From assembly GCA_900768845.1 (NCBI GenBank), contig CAAGEK010000051.1:62001-126000 (forward strand): DNA of 64,000 nucleotides. The letters run 5' to 3'. Source of the DNA: Alphaproteobacteria bacterium (GTDB lineage: Bacteria; Pseudomonadota; Alphaproteobacteria; CAAGCB01; CAG-977). Of the stretch, positions 1 through 9,265 are shown piece after piece (within the stretch, counting starts at the first letter, position 1; each line of letters opens with the position of its first letter). The position numbers and the translations under genes were made by a program. The notes beneath the pieces are model-generated. The model ran no database searches. It worked only from the letters and a program-made list of their open reading frames with translations, and was not told the origin of the DNA.

Positions 1-3000
1 GGCTTGCCCAAATCCGCATCGCCTTTCACCGGTTGATCCACCCTGTTGGAAAACAGCGACACGGAAACGTAAACGCCGGGGAAAAAGTCCTTCGTCACGG
101 GAATTTCGACAACCGCCGCGCTGTCTTTCAGCGTTTCGACGGAGGAATACAAAATCCCGTACCGTTCGACGGTCACCAAAGCGATTGCTTCCGGAACCGG
201 ATTTTTAATCAACAGCTTCAGCGTTTCGCCCGCTTTATAGCTTTCCTTTTCGGGAACCAGCCCCAAACGCCTGTTTTCGTCCGTTTCCCAAACGACATAA
301 CCGCTTCCCGCGACGTAAAACGACGTTCGGGATTCGTGTTTGCGCCCTTTTTTATCCGTGACGGAGGCGACAACGTCGTACAATCCGGCTTCCGTCGGCG
401 TAAAAGAGCAGTCACCCTCTCCGTCCGTGCGCGGAGCATTACATTCCGCGACTTTTTCCCGTTCGTTGACATAGCGGGAAACATAAGCGTTCCCGCCCGA
501 CATTTCCCGAACGTATTTGTTTTTGTGCAAAAGGAAGGAAATTGAAACGGGCGCATCCGCAACCGTTCGGGAATCCCTGTCGGAAACGACAAATTCGGCG
601 GCGACCGGCTTTCCCGTCCGAGCCGACCAATCTTTCATCCTGACGCCGATAAAAAGATCCGTATTGAAAAACTCCGCCGTTTCGGATGCGGACGTTTTCC
701 GCCCTCCGTCGTCGGAAACGCTTGATTCGAAACGGATGAAACCGTGCGGTTTGTCCGAAGGGGGAATCGTCAGCGATAACGAATGCCGCCCCTGTTTATC
801 CAACCGGTACTCGCCGTCGTTCAAAACGGTATCGGAATACATCCCCGCTTTCGCTTCCTGTTCAAAACTGAAACGCCTGTCGGCATAATCCTTGTTTTTA
901 AAGACGAACGGAGCATAAGACAAAACCGCCGTCCGGCGCACGGGGGCGTCGGCATACGCACCGCCGGAAAACAAAGCGGCCGACGTATCGATTTTCACGT
1001 CTTGTCCCGCAGTCAGCTTTCGGGAATTGACGGCCACCGACACTTTGAAAGGCGACGGTGTGAAATCGCCGACCAGAAAACGCATCGGACGCATATTCCG
1101 GTCTTTGTATTTCAAATTGACGTCGTACCATCCGGAAACGGAACCTTCCGGCAGTTTGTATTCCCCGTCGACCGATCCGAACTCCGACAAATCCGTCCGG
1201 CGTTCCATAACCGTCTTTCCCGTCGGATCGACGATCGTCAAAGTGTATTCCCCTTGCGGAGCCGCACTGAAATCGAACAGGTTTTCATTGCGGACGTAAA
1301 CCTTGTATTGAACCGTGTCGCCCTGACGGTAAACGCCCTGAGCCGTCACGCCCCAAGCCTTCATATGCATATCCGGCGACAGGTCGTAAGACGAAAGGAT
1401 GTCGTCGCCCGAAGCATACGAAGACGCCCACACGGAAAAATCCCACGTCAACGGCATAACCGCCAAATCGTTTCCTTTTTTCACGGTCAAAAAGTATTTC
1501 TGTTTCGACGACCATTGGGCGAATTCGGGATAACCGCCGTCAAAAGAGGAATATCCGCCGAACGTCGCCGTTCCGTTTCCGTCCGTTTGTGCGGTTGCGG
1601 CAAGACGGCCGTTTTCGGGCGTCACGTCGCCGCCCCCCTGCACGCGCACGACTTCGACGGATGCGCCGTCAACGGGTTTTCCTGTTTTAAAATCGACGAC
1701 TTGAACCAACGAATTGAAATGCCCGAATTTCGCGACAACCTGCCACGGGGAAACGGAAACGGCGAACTTCCTGTCCCCCCTCAAAACCGGCAGGGTTTTA
1801 TAAATTCCGGTCAGATAGCCCGTCCGTCCGTCCAGCATCGTCCGCACACCGGCGTCGAAAGCGTACTGAACGTTTCTTATTTCCGGCCGGATTTCCGGAA
1901 TCTTGTACGTTCCGGCAGACGTTCCTCCTGCGGTAAAGGTTTTATAATCGACCTCGACGCCGTTCAAATTGGCGGCATATCCCGTCAAATCCGTATTTTC
2001 GGCGGCCTCCAAAACGGCGGCGGTATCGGGAATTTCCAAATTGGGATCGCGATCCGCAATTTTAAACGCCAGCGTCGTTTCCTTTTTCAAGGTATTCCCC
2101 CAACGGTCGGCGATTTCCGGAGAAAGGGTCACGGTGTAAACGTTGCCTTCCCTCATCCCCGTCAAAGGAAGCCGCGTTTCACCGTACTCCAAGGAATCCG
2201 CGATGAAAGCGGAAGGGGAAACCTTGACAAAGGAGTCTATCTTCTTTGTTTTGCCGCCGATTTTACGCCCGCTGACGGTTTTACCGTTGACAAAAATTTC
2301 CACCGGCTCGCTTTCCGTTTTGTATTCCCCGACCGTTATATCGCTGAAAACGACGTAAACGGGCGATCCGTAACGGCATTCGGGCGGCTTTTTCACCGAT
2401 TCTTCGGGAGAAACGCTGAGGCTTGAATAGGATTTATCATAACACTGAAGACCTTCGACCCGATAATCGGGCAAAGAAGAGGCTTTTTTTGAAACGCCGG
2501 AACGTTCGCTTTTCAACGACCCGCCGTTTTCGGCTTCAAAGCCCGCTTCATAAGCGACTTCATAAGAAACGCCCTTTTCCAAATCCTTGACGGGGGTGAC
2601 GTAAAAAGAGCTGCAACTGCCGTCGAAACAGCCCTCTGCCGGCCACGCTTCCAAAGCGACCCTTTCACCCCCGACATTGAAATACAGATGCCGTTCGACA
2701 CTGCCGAGCGTTGCGGCGGGACGGAAAACCGCATTCCACACGGGACGGCGGGGCGATTTCATTTTCGCCGGCCGTTCGTTGACATACCAAAGTTCGGGAC
2801 GTTTCGTTTCGATAAAGTATTTTCCGCCTTTTTTCGACACGCCGCCGTCCAAAGCCTTGAAACCTTCGCCGACGGTAATGTCGTAACGGGTCGCCAACTT
2901 CAACTCGTCCTTTTGTTTCAACCGGCACGCCAAGGCCGTCGTGTTCAGCCAACGCCACGAACAATTCACGGAAGGGGATATCGTTACGGGAATGTCTTCG

Positions 3001-3176
3001 GCTTCGGCGTTCATATTTCCCAAAGCCGTCATCGCCTTGTCGAACTGGAAAACGATCTGTGTCAATTCGGTCACGTTTTTCCCCGACGGCGTAACGCGCA
3101 ACAGTTCGGGAGCTTCGGCGCGAGCCGCTCCGGAAAGCAAACAGACGGCCGCGAACAAAATTATTTTTTTTGACAT
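1..3176 (-). CDS. Alpha-2-macroglobulin family protein, 3' end missing
   Basis: The minus strand is open from an ATG at 3176 to the window edge, giving about 1058 residues without a stop, so the C-terminal part lies outside. The start encodes a Sec signal peptide (hydrophobic run ending GAARA, then EAPEL) with no lipobox cysteine, so a soluble periplasmic protein is predicted, unlike the lipoprotein form of E. coli YfhM. The body is a chain of beta-sandwich-like modules typical of bacterial macroglobulin (MG) domains, with phrases such as GVYRQGDTVQYKVYVRNEN matching the MG2 region. Known role of the family: a periplasmic protease trap that covalently captures invading proteases, usually encoded with PbpC. 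Whether the thioester motif CxEQ exists cannot be seen because it would lie past the edge. Large open frames on the other strand here are shadows. It is divergent from the nuclease gene. Confidence 0.85.
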   Translation of the reverse strand, partial: MSKKIILFAAVCLLSGAARAEAPELLRVTPSGKNVTELTQIVFQFDKAMTALGNMNAEAEDIPVTISPSVNCSWRWLNTTALACRLKQKDELKLATRYDITVGEGFKALDGGVSKKGGKYFIETKRPELWYVNERPAKMKSPRRPVWNAVFRPAATLGSVERHLYFNVGGERVALEAWPAEGCFDGSCSSFYVTPVKDLEKGVSYEVAYEAGFEAENGGSLKSERSGVSKKASSLPDYRVEGLQCYDKSYSSLSVSPEESVKKPPECRYGSPVYVVFSDITVGEYKTESEPVEIFVNGKTVSGRKIGGKTKKIDSFVKVSPSAFIADSLEYGETRLPLTGMREGNVYTVTLSPEIADRWGNTLKKETTLAFKIADRDPNLEIPDTAAVLEAAENTDLTGYAANLNGVEVDYKTFTAGGTSAGTYKIPEIRPEIRNVQYAFDAGVRTMLDGRTGYLTGIYKTLPVLRGDRKFAVSVSPWQVVAKFGHFNSLVQVVDFKTGKPVDGASVEVVRVQGGGDVTPENGRLAATAQTDGNGTATFGGYSSFDGGYPEFAQWSSKQKYFLTVKKGNDLAVMPLTWDFSVWASSYASGDDILSSYDLSPDMHMKAWGVTAQGVYRQGDTVQYKVYVRNENLFDFSAAPQGEYTLTIVDPTGKTVMERRTDLSEFGSVDGEYKLPEGSVSGWYDVNLKYKDRNMRPMRFLVGDFTPSPFKVSVAVNSRKLTAGQDVKIDTSAALFSGGAYADAPVRRTAVLSYAPFVFKNKDYADRRFSFEQEAKAGMYSDTVLNDGEYRLDKQGRHSLSLTIPPSDKPHGFIRFESSVSDDGGRKTSASETAEFFNTDLFIGVRMKDWSARTGKPVAAEFVVSDRDSRTVADAPVSISFLLHKNKYVREMSGGNAYVSRYVNEREKVAECNAPRTDGEGDCSFTPTEAGLYDVVASVTDKKGRKHESRTSFYVAGSGYVVWETDENRRLGLVPEKESYKAGETLKLLIKNPVPEAIALVTVERYGILYSSVETLKDSAAVVEIPVTKDFFPGVYVSVSLFSNRVDQPVKGDADLGK

Positions 3177-3235
3177 CCCTTTTCCCCGTGTCTTATCCTT
3201 TAAAGAAGGAAATATTGTAGAGGATTTGTTTTTAA

Positions 3236-3754
3236 ATGACCAGAAGAAACATCCCGAGCCGCAAAGAAATGAAATTCCTGAAATACCTGATCATGCTGTG
3301 CGTTGCGGCGTGCGCCACATACGTCATAGAGGGCGACAGCCGCATCATAGACGGCGACACGATCAAAGTCGGAACGGAAAAAATCCGGCTGACGGGCATC
3401 GACGCCCCCGAAACGGCTCAAACTTGCAAATGCAACGGGAAAAAGACCTTTTGCGGCAAAGAGGCGACACAGGCCTTAAAGGATTTCGTCGGCGATGACG
3501 AGATATTTTGCAATGCCAGCAAACGCGACGGATACGGTCGTCTGTTAGGGACGTGTTTCATCGAAAGGAACGGCGAAAAAATCAACCTGAATCAATGGAT
3601 GGTTCGAAACGGCCACGCCGTCGCCTATGCGCGCTATTCAAAAACCTACCTTCCCGAAGAGGACGAAGCCAGAGAGCTGAAAAAGGGCGTTTGGGCGTGC
3701 AAATTTCAAATGCCGTGGGATTACAGGAAATCAAAACGCGGCAGGAAAAGGTAA
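3236..3754 (+). CDS. Thermonuclease (SNase)-like secreted or lipid-anchored nuclease
   Basis: 172 residues. Hydrophobic N-terminus (FLKYLIMLCVAAC) with a possible lipobox VAAC at residues 23-26, so an exported or lipid-anchored protein. The SNase fold is recognisable: DGDT at 39-42, RLTGIDAPE at 51-59 giving the equivalents of staphylococcal nuclease Arg35 and Glu43, and DGYGRLLG giving the Arg87 equivalent at residue 102. Four cysteines in the QTCKCNGKKTFC segment are typical of the proteobacterial YncB-like branch and may form disulfides. Family role: calcium-dependent endonuclease on DNA/RNA in the periplasm or outside. An internal ATG at 3269 is an alternative start that gives a shorter signal segment. 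The first ATG has AGAGGA about 11 bases upstream and is kept. Confidence 0.85.
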   Translation: MTRRNIPSRKEMKFLKYLIMLCVAACATYVIEGDSRIIDGDTIKVGTEKIRLTGIDAPETAQTCKCNGKKTFCGKEATQALKDFVGDDEIFCNASKRDGYGRLLGTCFIERNGEKINLNQWMVRNGHAVAYARYSKTYLPEEDEARELKKGVWACKFQMPWDYRKSKRGRKR

Positions 3755-3831
3755 ATCCCGCCGGCGGTTTGAAAACGCAAAGCCGCCCGAAGCGTCGAAA
3801 ACACATTTGTTCCGTGTCACAAGACGCGGCT

Positions 3832-4458
3832 TCAGGCTTTTCCGTCCGCCGGCGTCCGGCGTTCCGCCGCACGGATCTCCCTTAAACGCGCCAGACACGC
3901 CGGAACGTTGTCAACGGGCAAAGACGCGATTTCCCCGTCGGACAACTCCCACCATTTCAATTCCGACAATTCCTTTATCGTTCCGGCGTCAAAACGGTAT
4001 TTGATAACCCTTGCCGGAACGCCGCCGACGATCGCATAGGGAGGCACGTCCTTCGTCACCACCGCCCCCGCCGCGACAATCGCGCCGTCGCCGACATGAA
4101 CCCCGTCCATAATCACGGCGTTCTGGCCGATCCAAACGTCGTTTCCGATAACGGCCGGTTTCGTATGCGAAAACGGCGTCATTTTCCGTTGCCCCTTCAG
4201 TTTGTGTTCATGCAGATAGGAAAACGGGTGCGTCGACAAAAAACCGGCGGGATGTTGCGTCGGACAAATCAGAACGTTTGCCGCAATCGAACAAAACGCC
4301 CCGATTTTCGTTTCCGCATTCGGACATGAAAAATTCGACCCGACGTAACTGTGCCGCCCCAACAAACCGTCGACGCCGTTGAATTTGCGTCTGATCGCCT
4401 GACGTTTGGATTTCGACGGAATGAACAGGCACAACAATTTTACAAAAAAACGTTTCAT
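3832..4458 (-). CDS. Hexapeptide-repeat (left-handed beta-helix) acetyltransferase, CatB/Vat-like
   Basis: 208 residues. The middle shows repeated [LIV]-G-x4 hexapeptide turns (VIGNDVWIGQNAVIMDGVHV, then GDGAIVAAGAVVTKDV and YAIVGGVPARVI), the signature of trimeric left-handed beta-helix acyltransferases; IVGGVPARVI is the usual C-cap. A loop with HPAGFLSTHPFSY sits where CatB/Vat-type enzymes carry the loop with the catalytic histidine. The N-terminus is hydrophobic then basic (FFVKLLCLFIPSKSKR). Family role: transfer of acetyl from acetyl-CoA to a hydroxyl group, on antibiotics or, more often on chromosomes, on cell-envelope sugars. It lies 11 bases downstream of the membrane-fused spermidine-synthase-like gene on the same strand, so the two are probably co-transcribed. 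The substrate cannot be read from the sequence. Confidence 0.8.
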   Translation of the reverse strand: MKRFFVKLLCLFIPSKSKRQAIRRKFNGVDGLLGRHSYVGSNFSCPNAETKIGAFCSIAANVLICPTQHPAGFLSTHPFSYLHEHKLKGQRKMTPFSHTKPAVIGNDVWIGQNAVIMDGVHVGDGAIVAAGAVVTKDVPPYAIVGGVPARVIKYRFDAGTIKELSELKWWELSDGEIASLPVDNVPACLARLREIRAAERRTPADGKA

Positions 4459-4469
4459 TTATCCGGCTT

Positions 4470-6677
4470 TCAATTGTTTGAAGGAATCCTGACCTTGCGT
4501 TTCATCGCGGCGAAAACGTCGGCGTAATCATCCGTCCACGACAGCTTTTCCCGCGCTTCGGGCAACGCCTGCCAAACCTGCGGCGCCGCCTCGGACAAAG
4601 CCTTTGCCGCATCGCGGGATCCGGTCAGGAAAACCCAAGCGGCGGGAAAGGAAGATCCGGAAGTTTCACAAACCGACACGCCGCCGGTCATATTCAGGTT
4701 TCGCGCCGCGCTCGCCAGAACGCCCCCCGTATCCGAAAGACGGCGGGAAACGTGAAACAGCAAAACGCCTTCGGGTTTCAAACGGTTCGCATACGTTTCG
4801 ACGGCTTCTTCGGTTATCAGGTGAACCGGAACGGAACCGGACGAAAAAGCGTCCGACACGATAAGGTCGTACTTTTCACCTTCGCCGCCCATCAAAACGC
4901 GGCCGTCGCCGTTTTCGACCTTCGCATCCGGCGTAAAGTTCCTGAAAAACGTAAAAACGGGGGACATTCCCGTATTCAACGACACGACCGAAGGATCGAT
5001 TTCATAATACGTCCACTTTTGCCCCCGTTCCGCGTATGCCGACAAAGAAGCCGTGCCCATGCCGATGACGGCGATCGAAGCCCCTTGGCGATTTTTCAAA
5101 TGATTAAAAACGGCTCCGGCTCCGGACGACGGCGCATAATCGGCCTGCGGGACGTTTTTACCGCTTCCCGCATATTGTCCGCCGCGCAGGGTCGTCCCTT
5201 GAAACAAAAGCGTTTCGACCCCTTCGGGCGATTGCGCCCTTCTGGCCTGAAGCACGCCGAAGAAATTCCTTTTTTGCAGGATTTTCGCATGAAAAACGGA
5301 TTGAGGGTTTTGCGGAAAGTAAACATAACATCCGAACAAAATCAAAACGCCGCCCGTCAAGGCGCACCGCAACGGATTGCCGGCCGTCGCGCTGATCAGG
5401 CCTCCGGTCATCAGAATGACGACGACGCCCGCGATGCGTTCGTCGAACACGCCCGACAGGTGGGCGGCCGCCAACAACCCGAAGGACAAAAAGAATATCC
5501 CCGCAGGAACGGCAAAATCGCGCCACGCATCCTGAACGGATTTTTTTCCTTCCGTCCGCGGAAGCGGAAACGCCATTGCGACCGGAAACATCAAAGCGTA
5601 TTCCACACGGGAATCGAACAGGAACGGAGCCGCAATCCCGTTAAAAACGCATCCCAAAGCCCCGCCCGCGGCAACGCACAGGTAAAAACGCGCCATCGCG
5701 CCGTTTTCAGGTTTGCTTTCCGCCAAAACACACGCGCAAAACTGCATCATCACATAAGAAACGATCCAATGCGGCAACGCCGTCCGGTACGACAGAAAAG
5801 ACAGCACATACATCGCGATGAAAACGGTGAAGGCGACGGGGCGCAACGGGGCGAACAGGGACAGCACGTCCTTGTTCCATTTGGAAAACGCCAACGCGAA
5901 AGCCAGCGCGTACAATGCCGCCGGCGCGCACCACACCGCGGGCGACGGAGGCAGATCCGAACTGACATATTCCGTCACCCCCAGCATCAGGCTTGACGGG
6001 ACGAAGGCCGCGGCGACCCAGAACGCCGCTTTGGAAGCCGGTACTTTCACAACCGGTTTTACAAGCGGTAAAACACGGGAGGCGACCGTTTTCACCGACC
6101 ACAACAGACACGCGCATACGCATACGGTATAAACGGCGAAGGCCATCGACCATACGATTTGCCGCATTTGCGCGGACATCGCCGGTTCAATGATCAACGG
6201 ATAAGCGACCGAAGCCGCCAAACCGCCGGCGTTTGCAAACGAATAAAGCGTGTAAGGGCTTTTGCCTTCCGCCTGTACGAACCAAATCTGAATCATCAGG
6301 GATGTGGCCGCCAGCACGAAAAACGGCAACCCGACGGATTCCGTCACAGCCTTTGCCAAACTTGAAAAGGGGCGTTCGGGTGAAAACAGGAAATCCGCCG
6401 CCGATCCGACGGGAAGAACCGCCAAAGCCGCACAAATCAACACGGAATGTAAAAACACGGCGTATTTTCCGCTTTTTTGCACCAAAACGGCGTATCCGTA
6501 TCCGCCCAGCAACAACAGTTGGCAAACCGCGACGCACACCGCCCACACGGACGCCGCCCCGCCCGTTGCCGGCAACACGGATTTTGCGACCATCGGCCGG
6601 AGGGAAAACATCAAAAACGTCCCGAAGAAAGCGACTGCCGCGAACAAGATGAAAACGGCCTTCCGGCGTGCGGTCAT
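4470..6677 (-). CDS. Membrane protein fused to a spermidine-synthase-like domain
   Basis: 735 residues. The first ~440 are about a dozen hydrophobic helices; the C-terminal ~250 form a Rossmann methyltransferase-type fold with VIGMGTASLSAYAERG (nucleotide-binding loop), YYEIDPSV (acidic end of strand 2), ENGDGRVLM and YDLIVSDAFSSGSVPVHL. This is the fused transporter-like/spermidine-synthase family. The catalytic acidic loop of true SpeE is replaced by SDAFSS, so genuine polyamine synthesis is doubtful. Start ATG has AAGGAGC spaced 7 bases upstream. It leads a two-gene unit with the acetyltransferase and is divergent from the ATP-grasp gene. Function is unknown beyond the family call; a small-molecule or envelope modification role is only inference. 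Confidence 0.8.
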   Translation of the reverse strand: MTARRKAVFILFAAVAFFGTFLMFSLRPMVAKSVLPATGGAASVWAVCVAVCQLLLLGGYGYAVLVQKSGKYAVFLHSVLICAALAVLPVGSAADFLFSPERPFSSLAKAVTESVGLPFFVLAATSLMIQIWFVQAEGKSPYTLYSFANAGGLAASVAYPLIIEPAMSAQMRQIVWSMAFAVYTVCVCACLLWSVKTVASRVLPLVKPVVKVPASKAAFWVAAAFVPSSLMLGVTEYVSSDLPPSPAVWCAPAALYALAFALAFSKWNKDVLSLFAPLRPVAFTVFIAMYVLSFLSYRTALPHWIVSYVMMQFCACVLAESKPENGAMARFYLCVAAGGALGCVFNGIAAPFLFDSRVEYALMFPVAMAFPLPRTEGKKSVQDAWRDFAVPAGIFFLSFGLLAAAHLSGVFDERIAGVVVILMTGGLISATAGNPLRCALTGGVLILFGCYVYFPQNPQSVFHAKILQKRNFFGVLQARRAQSPEGVETLLFQGTTLRGGQYAGSGKNVPQADYAPSSGAGAVFNHLKNRQGASIAVIGMGTASLSAYAERGQKWTYYEIDPSVVSLNTGMSPVFTFFRNFTPDAKVENGDGRVLMGGEGEKYDLIVSDAFSSGSVPVHLITEEAVETYANRLKPEGVLLFHVSRRLSDTGGVLASAARNLNMTGGVSVCETSGSSFPAAWVFLTGSRDAAKALSEAAPQVWQALPEAREKLSWTDDYADVFAAMKRKVRIPSNN

Positions 6678-6778
6678 ATTTTGCTCCTTGAAAAAAAGAA
6701 ATCTTTGTCAGATATTAACCTCGTTTTTATTGTTTTTGTGTTAATAAAACGCTTAATAAACGGTTTGCAACGGGCGTT

Positions 6779-9265
6779 ATGAAAGCTTTTTGCGAACTTC
6801 GGGGATTTTTAACGCTTATGCCTTCACCCTTTTCCTATCCTTCCGTTTTGCCGGACGGCCGGTATAACGAATTTCTGACGCCGGACGGGCAAATCCGCCC
6901 CCATTGGAAGGCCTTCGCCGACGCTTTGACGGCTCAAGGGACGGACAGGCTTCCTTTTTATGCGGAACAAACGGCGCGTTTCATAAACGCCGAAACGACC
7001 GGCGGGGAATCCGTATCCCACGGGTTCGTTCCGTTTCTGCTTTCGGCGGAGGATTTCGAAGAAATCAGCCGCGGATTGGTTCAACGCGCCGGATTGTTAA
7101 ATAAAATGTTGTGGGACATTTACGGCGAGCAAACCTTGTTTTCCGCAGGCGTCCTGCCGCCCGGAACCGTTTTCGGGCATCCTGCGCACTTTCCCGCGCT
7201 GAAAAGAATCAAACCGGCGGACGGTATTTTCCTGCGCGAATACGCCGCCGACGTCGAACGTTCTCCGGACGGCCGATTCTGGGTCGTCGCCGATTATGCC
7301 CAATGCCCGACGGGAACGGGGCTGACCGTCCGCAACCGTTTGGCTTTGTCGCAGGTCGTCCCCGAAATATACGCGAAAACGGCTCCGCGCCGCATCGTCG
7401 ATTTCTTTCAATCCCTGCGCCGCCACTTGGTCGGATTCGCCCCGACCGCTGAAAAATACAAAGTCCCCTGCATCGTCCTGCTCGGAGGCGAAGCCGGCGG
7501 GGCGACCTCTTTCGAAGACGCCTTTTTCGCCCGAAACTTAGGGATTTCCGTCGTCGAACCCGCCGATTTATCCGTTCGCGGCAACCGCGTGTTTTTAAAA
7601 AACATTGACGGATTGAAGCAGGTGGACGTCATTTTCCGCCGCATCAAAGACGGGCTGTGCGATCCGCTGGAACTGACGGGCAATTCCTTATGCGGCGTTG
7701 CCGGACTGGTCGAAGCCTTGCGCGACGGCAAAGTCGCCCTTGTCAACCCGTTAGGGACGGGAACGGCGGAAATCCCCGCTTTAAAAGCGTTCATCCACGG
7801 AATTTGCCGCCATTTCACCGGTCGGGATTTAATCCTGCCCTCACTCGCATCATGGTGGTGCGGCCAAGACAGGGAACGCCGGTTCGTTTTGGAAAACCGT
7901 TCACGCCTGATTATTCGCGATCAAAACGGAAACGCCGTTTCGCCGTCCGACGAAGAGATAAACGAACGCCCCGAATGCTATACCGCCGAAGAAACGGTGC
8001 TGGCTTCCGCGACTCCCGTACTGAAAGGGGCGGCCCTCGTTCCCGCACCGGCCAGACTGCGTTTTCACCTGATTTACGACGACGGGGCGTATCGGGTTAT
8101 GGAGGGCGGTACGGCCTTTACGAGCGAAAACGGGTGCGAAACGAACGCTTGTGACATATGGATCCCCCGAAACGACCGCGAAAAATTGCAACAGGGCGTC
8201 ATCCTGCCCGCGCAAATGCAACATCAGGCGAAACCCGTCCGCCGCACGTTCGAACTGACGTCGGGGACGGCGGAAAATATGTTCTGGCTGGGGCGCAATC
8301 TGGAACGCAGCGAAGAGCTTGCACGCCAATTGCGCGCCGTCATCCGCCGCGCCGTCGAAAGCCCCGAAAGAACCGAGCCCGAAGAAACGGCGACGCTGAT
8401 GTCCGTTCTGGCTTTGGGCGGACACCTGCCGTTTTACGACTTTACGCGTTCCGAAGATTTCCCGCAATTCCTGTCCGAACTGAAAGATTCGATTACGTCG
8501 CTTGATTACGGATACGGTCTGCACGCGCTGTTTTCCCGTATGAAATGCATGGCGGACGCCCTGCGCGACAGACTGTCTTCCGACACTTGGGAGATTTTCA
8601 CCCATCTGCCCCGCCTTTTGCCCGATGCGAAAGCGAACGGACAGGTCGTTCTGAACCGGTTGAACGCCGTCATTTTGCAACAAAACGCGCTCAGCGGACT
8701 GATCCGCGAAAATATGACAAGGGAACACAGCTGGCGTTTCATGGAAATCGGCCGCAGACTGGAACGCGGAATGCAAATCCTGATGTTGATGGGGGGAATC
8801 GGATTTTGCGCCAAAAACGGTTTCAACGCATCTTTGGACACCATTTTGGAAGTTCTGGACAGCCGTATGACCTATCGCGCCCGATATATGGCCGTACCGA
8901 CCGTGCCGCTGGTGTTCGATCTGCTGATCTGCGACGAAACGAACCCCCGATCCTTGATCTATCAGATTTTGAAACTGCGCCAAAACATCTCCGTCATGGA
9001 ACGCGAAAGCAACATCGACGGCCTGTTCGCACGCGAATCCGACATTCTGGAAGACACGGCGTCTTTGATTAAAAGCATCGACGTCATGACCTTCGCCGTC
9101 AGACGGGACGCCGAAAAAGTCCCCCTGTCAACGGACGTTTCGGATAAGCTGGACGAATTGAATGCAAAGCTGCTTTCATTTTCGGACACGCTGACCCTGT
9201 CCTGCTTCGTTCATGCCGCCCCGACACGTCAAGGCCCTTCCTATGATAAAGGAAAAGCGAAATGA
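6779..9265 (+). CDS. Circularly permuted type 2 ATP-grasp / alpha-E domain fusion
   Basis: 828 residues. Residues ~25-480 match the circularly permuted ATP-grasp family (former DUF404/DUF407): RPHWKAFADAL, FLREYAADVERSPDGRFWVVADYAQCPTGTGL, IVLLGGE, DVIFRRIKDGLCDPLEL and LPSLASWWCG. From ~495 an alpha-E (former DUF403) helical domain begins with NMFWLGRNLERSEELARQLR and repeats of the type HSWRFMEIGRRLERGMQ. In most bacteria these are two adjacent genes; here they are one protein. The next gene, overlapping by ATGA, is the transglutaminase that regularly accompanies them. Comparative genomics proposes an ATP-dependent peptide ligation/peptide-tag system, but the substrate is not established. 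An in-frame ATG at 6821 is an equally reasonable start, since homologues begin near MPSPFSYPSVLPDGRY. Confidence 0.88.
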   Translation: MKAFCELRGFLTLMPSPFSYPSVLPDGRYNEFLTPDGQIRPHWKAFADALTAQGTDRLPFYAEQTARFINAETTGGESVSHGFVPFLLSAEDFEEISRGLVQRAGLLNKMLWDIYGEQTLFSAGVLPPGTVFGHPAHFPALKRIKPADGIFLREYAADVERSPDGRFWVVADYAQCPTGTGLTVRNRLALSQVVPEIYAKTAPRRIVDFFQSLRRHLVGFAPTAEKYKVPCIVLLGGEAGGATSFEDAFFARNLGISVVEPADLSVRGNRVFLKNIDGLKQVDVIFRRIKDGLCDPLELTGNSLCGVAGLVEALRDGKVALVNPLGTGTAEIPALKAFIHGICRHFTGRDLILPSLASWWCGQDRERRFVLENRSRLIIRDQNGNAVSPSDEEINERPECYTAEETVLASATPVLKGAALVPAPARLRFHLIYDDGAYRVMEGGTAFTSENGCETNACDIWIPRNDREKLQQGVILPAQMQHQAKPVRRTFELTSGTAENMFWLGRNLERSEELARQLRAVIRRAVESPERTEPEETATLMSVLALGGHLPFYDFTRSEDFPQFLSELKDSITSLDYGYGLHALFSRMKCMADALRDRLSSDTWEIFTHLPRLLPDAKANGQVVLNRLNAVILQQNALSGLIRENMTREHSWRFMEIGRRLERGMQILMLMGGIGFCAKNGFNASLDTILEVLDSRMTYRARYMAVPTVPLVFDLLICDETNPRSLIYQILKLRQNISVMERESNIDGLFARESDILEDTASLIKSIDVMTFAVRRDAEKVPLSTDVSDKLDELNAKLLSFSDTLTLSCFVHAAPTRQGPSYDKGKAK

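Noticed and set aside
783..2426. Long plus-strand open frame of 547 codons
   Set aside because: It lies entirely inside the alpha-2-macroglobulin gene on the minus strand; composition is Arg/His-rich without family similarity.
4752..5996. Plus-strand open frame of 414 codons
   Set aside because: Antisense to the fused spermidine-synthase-like gene, which has clear motifs and a ribosome site.
7901..8983. Minus-strand open frame of 360 codons
   Set aside because: Antisense shadow of the ATP-grasp/alpha-E gene.
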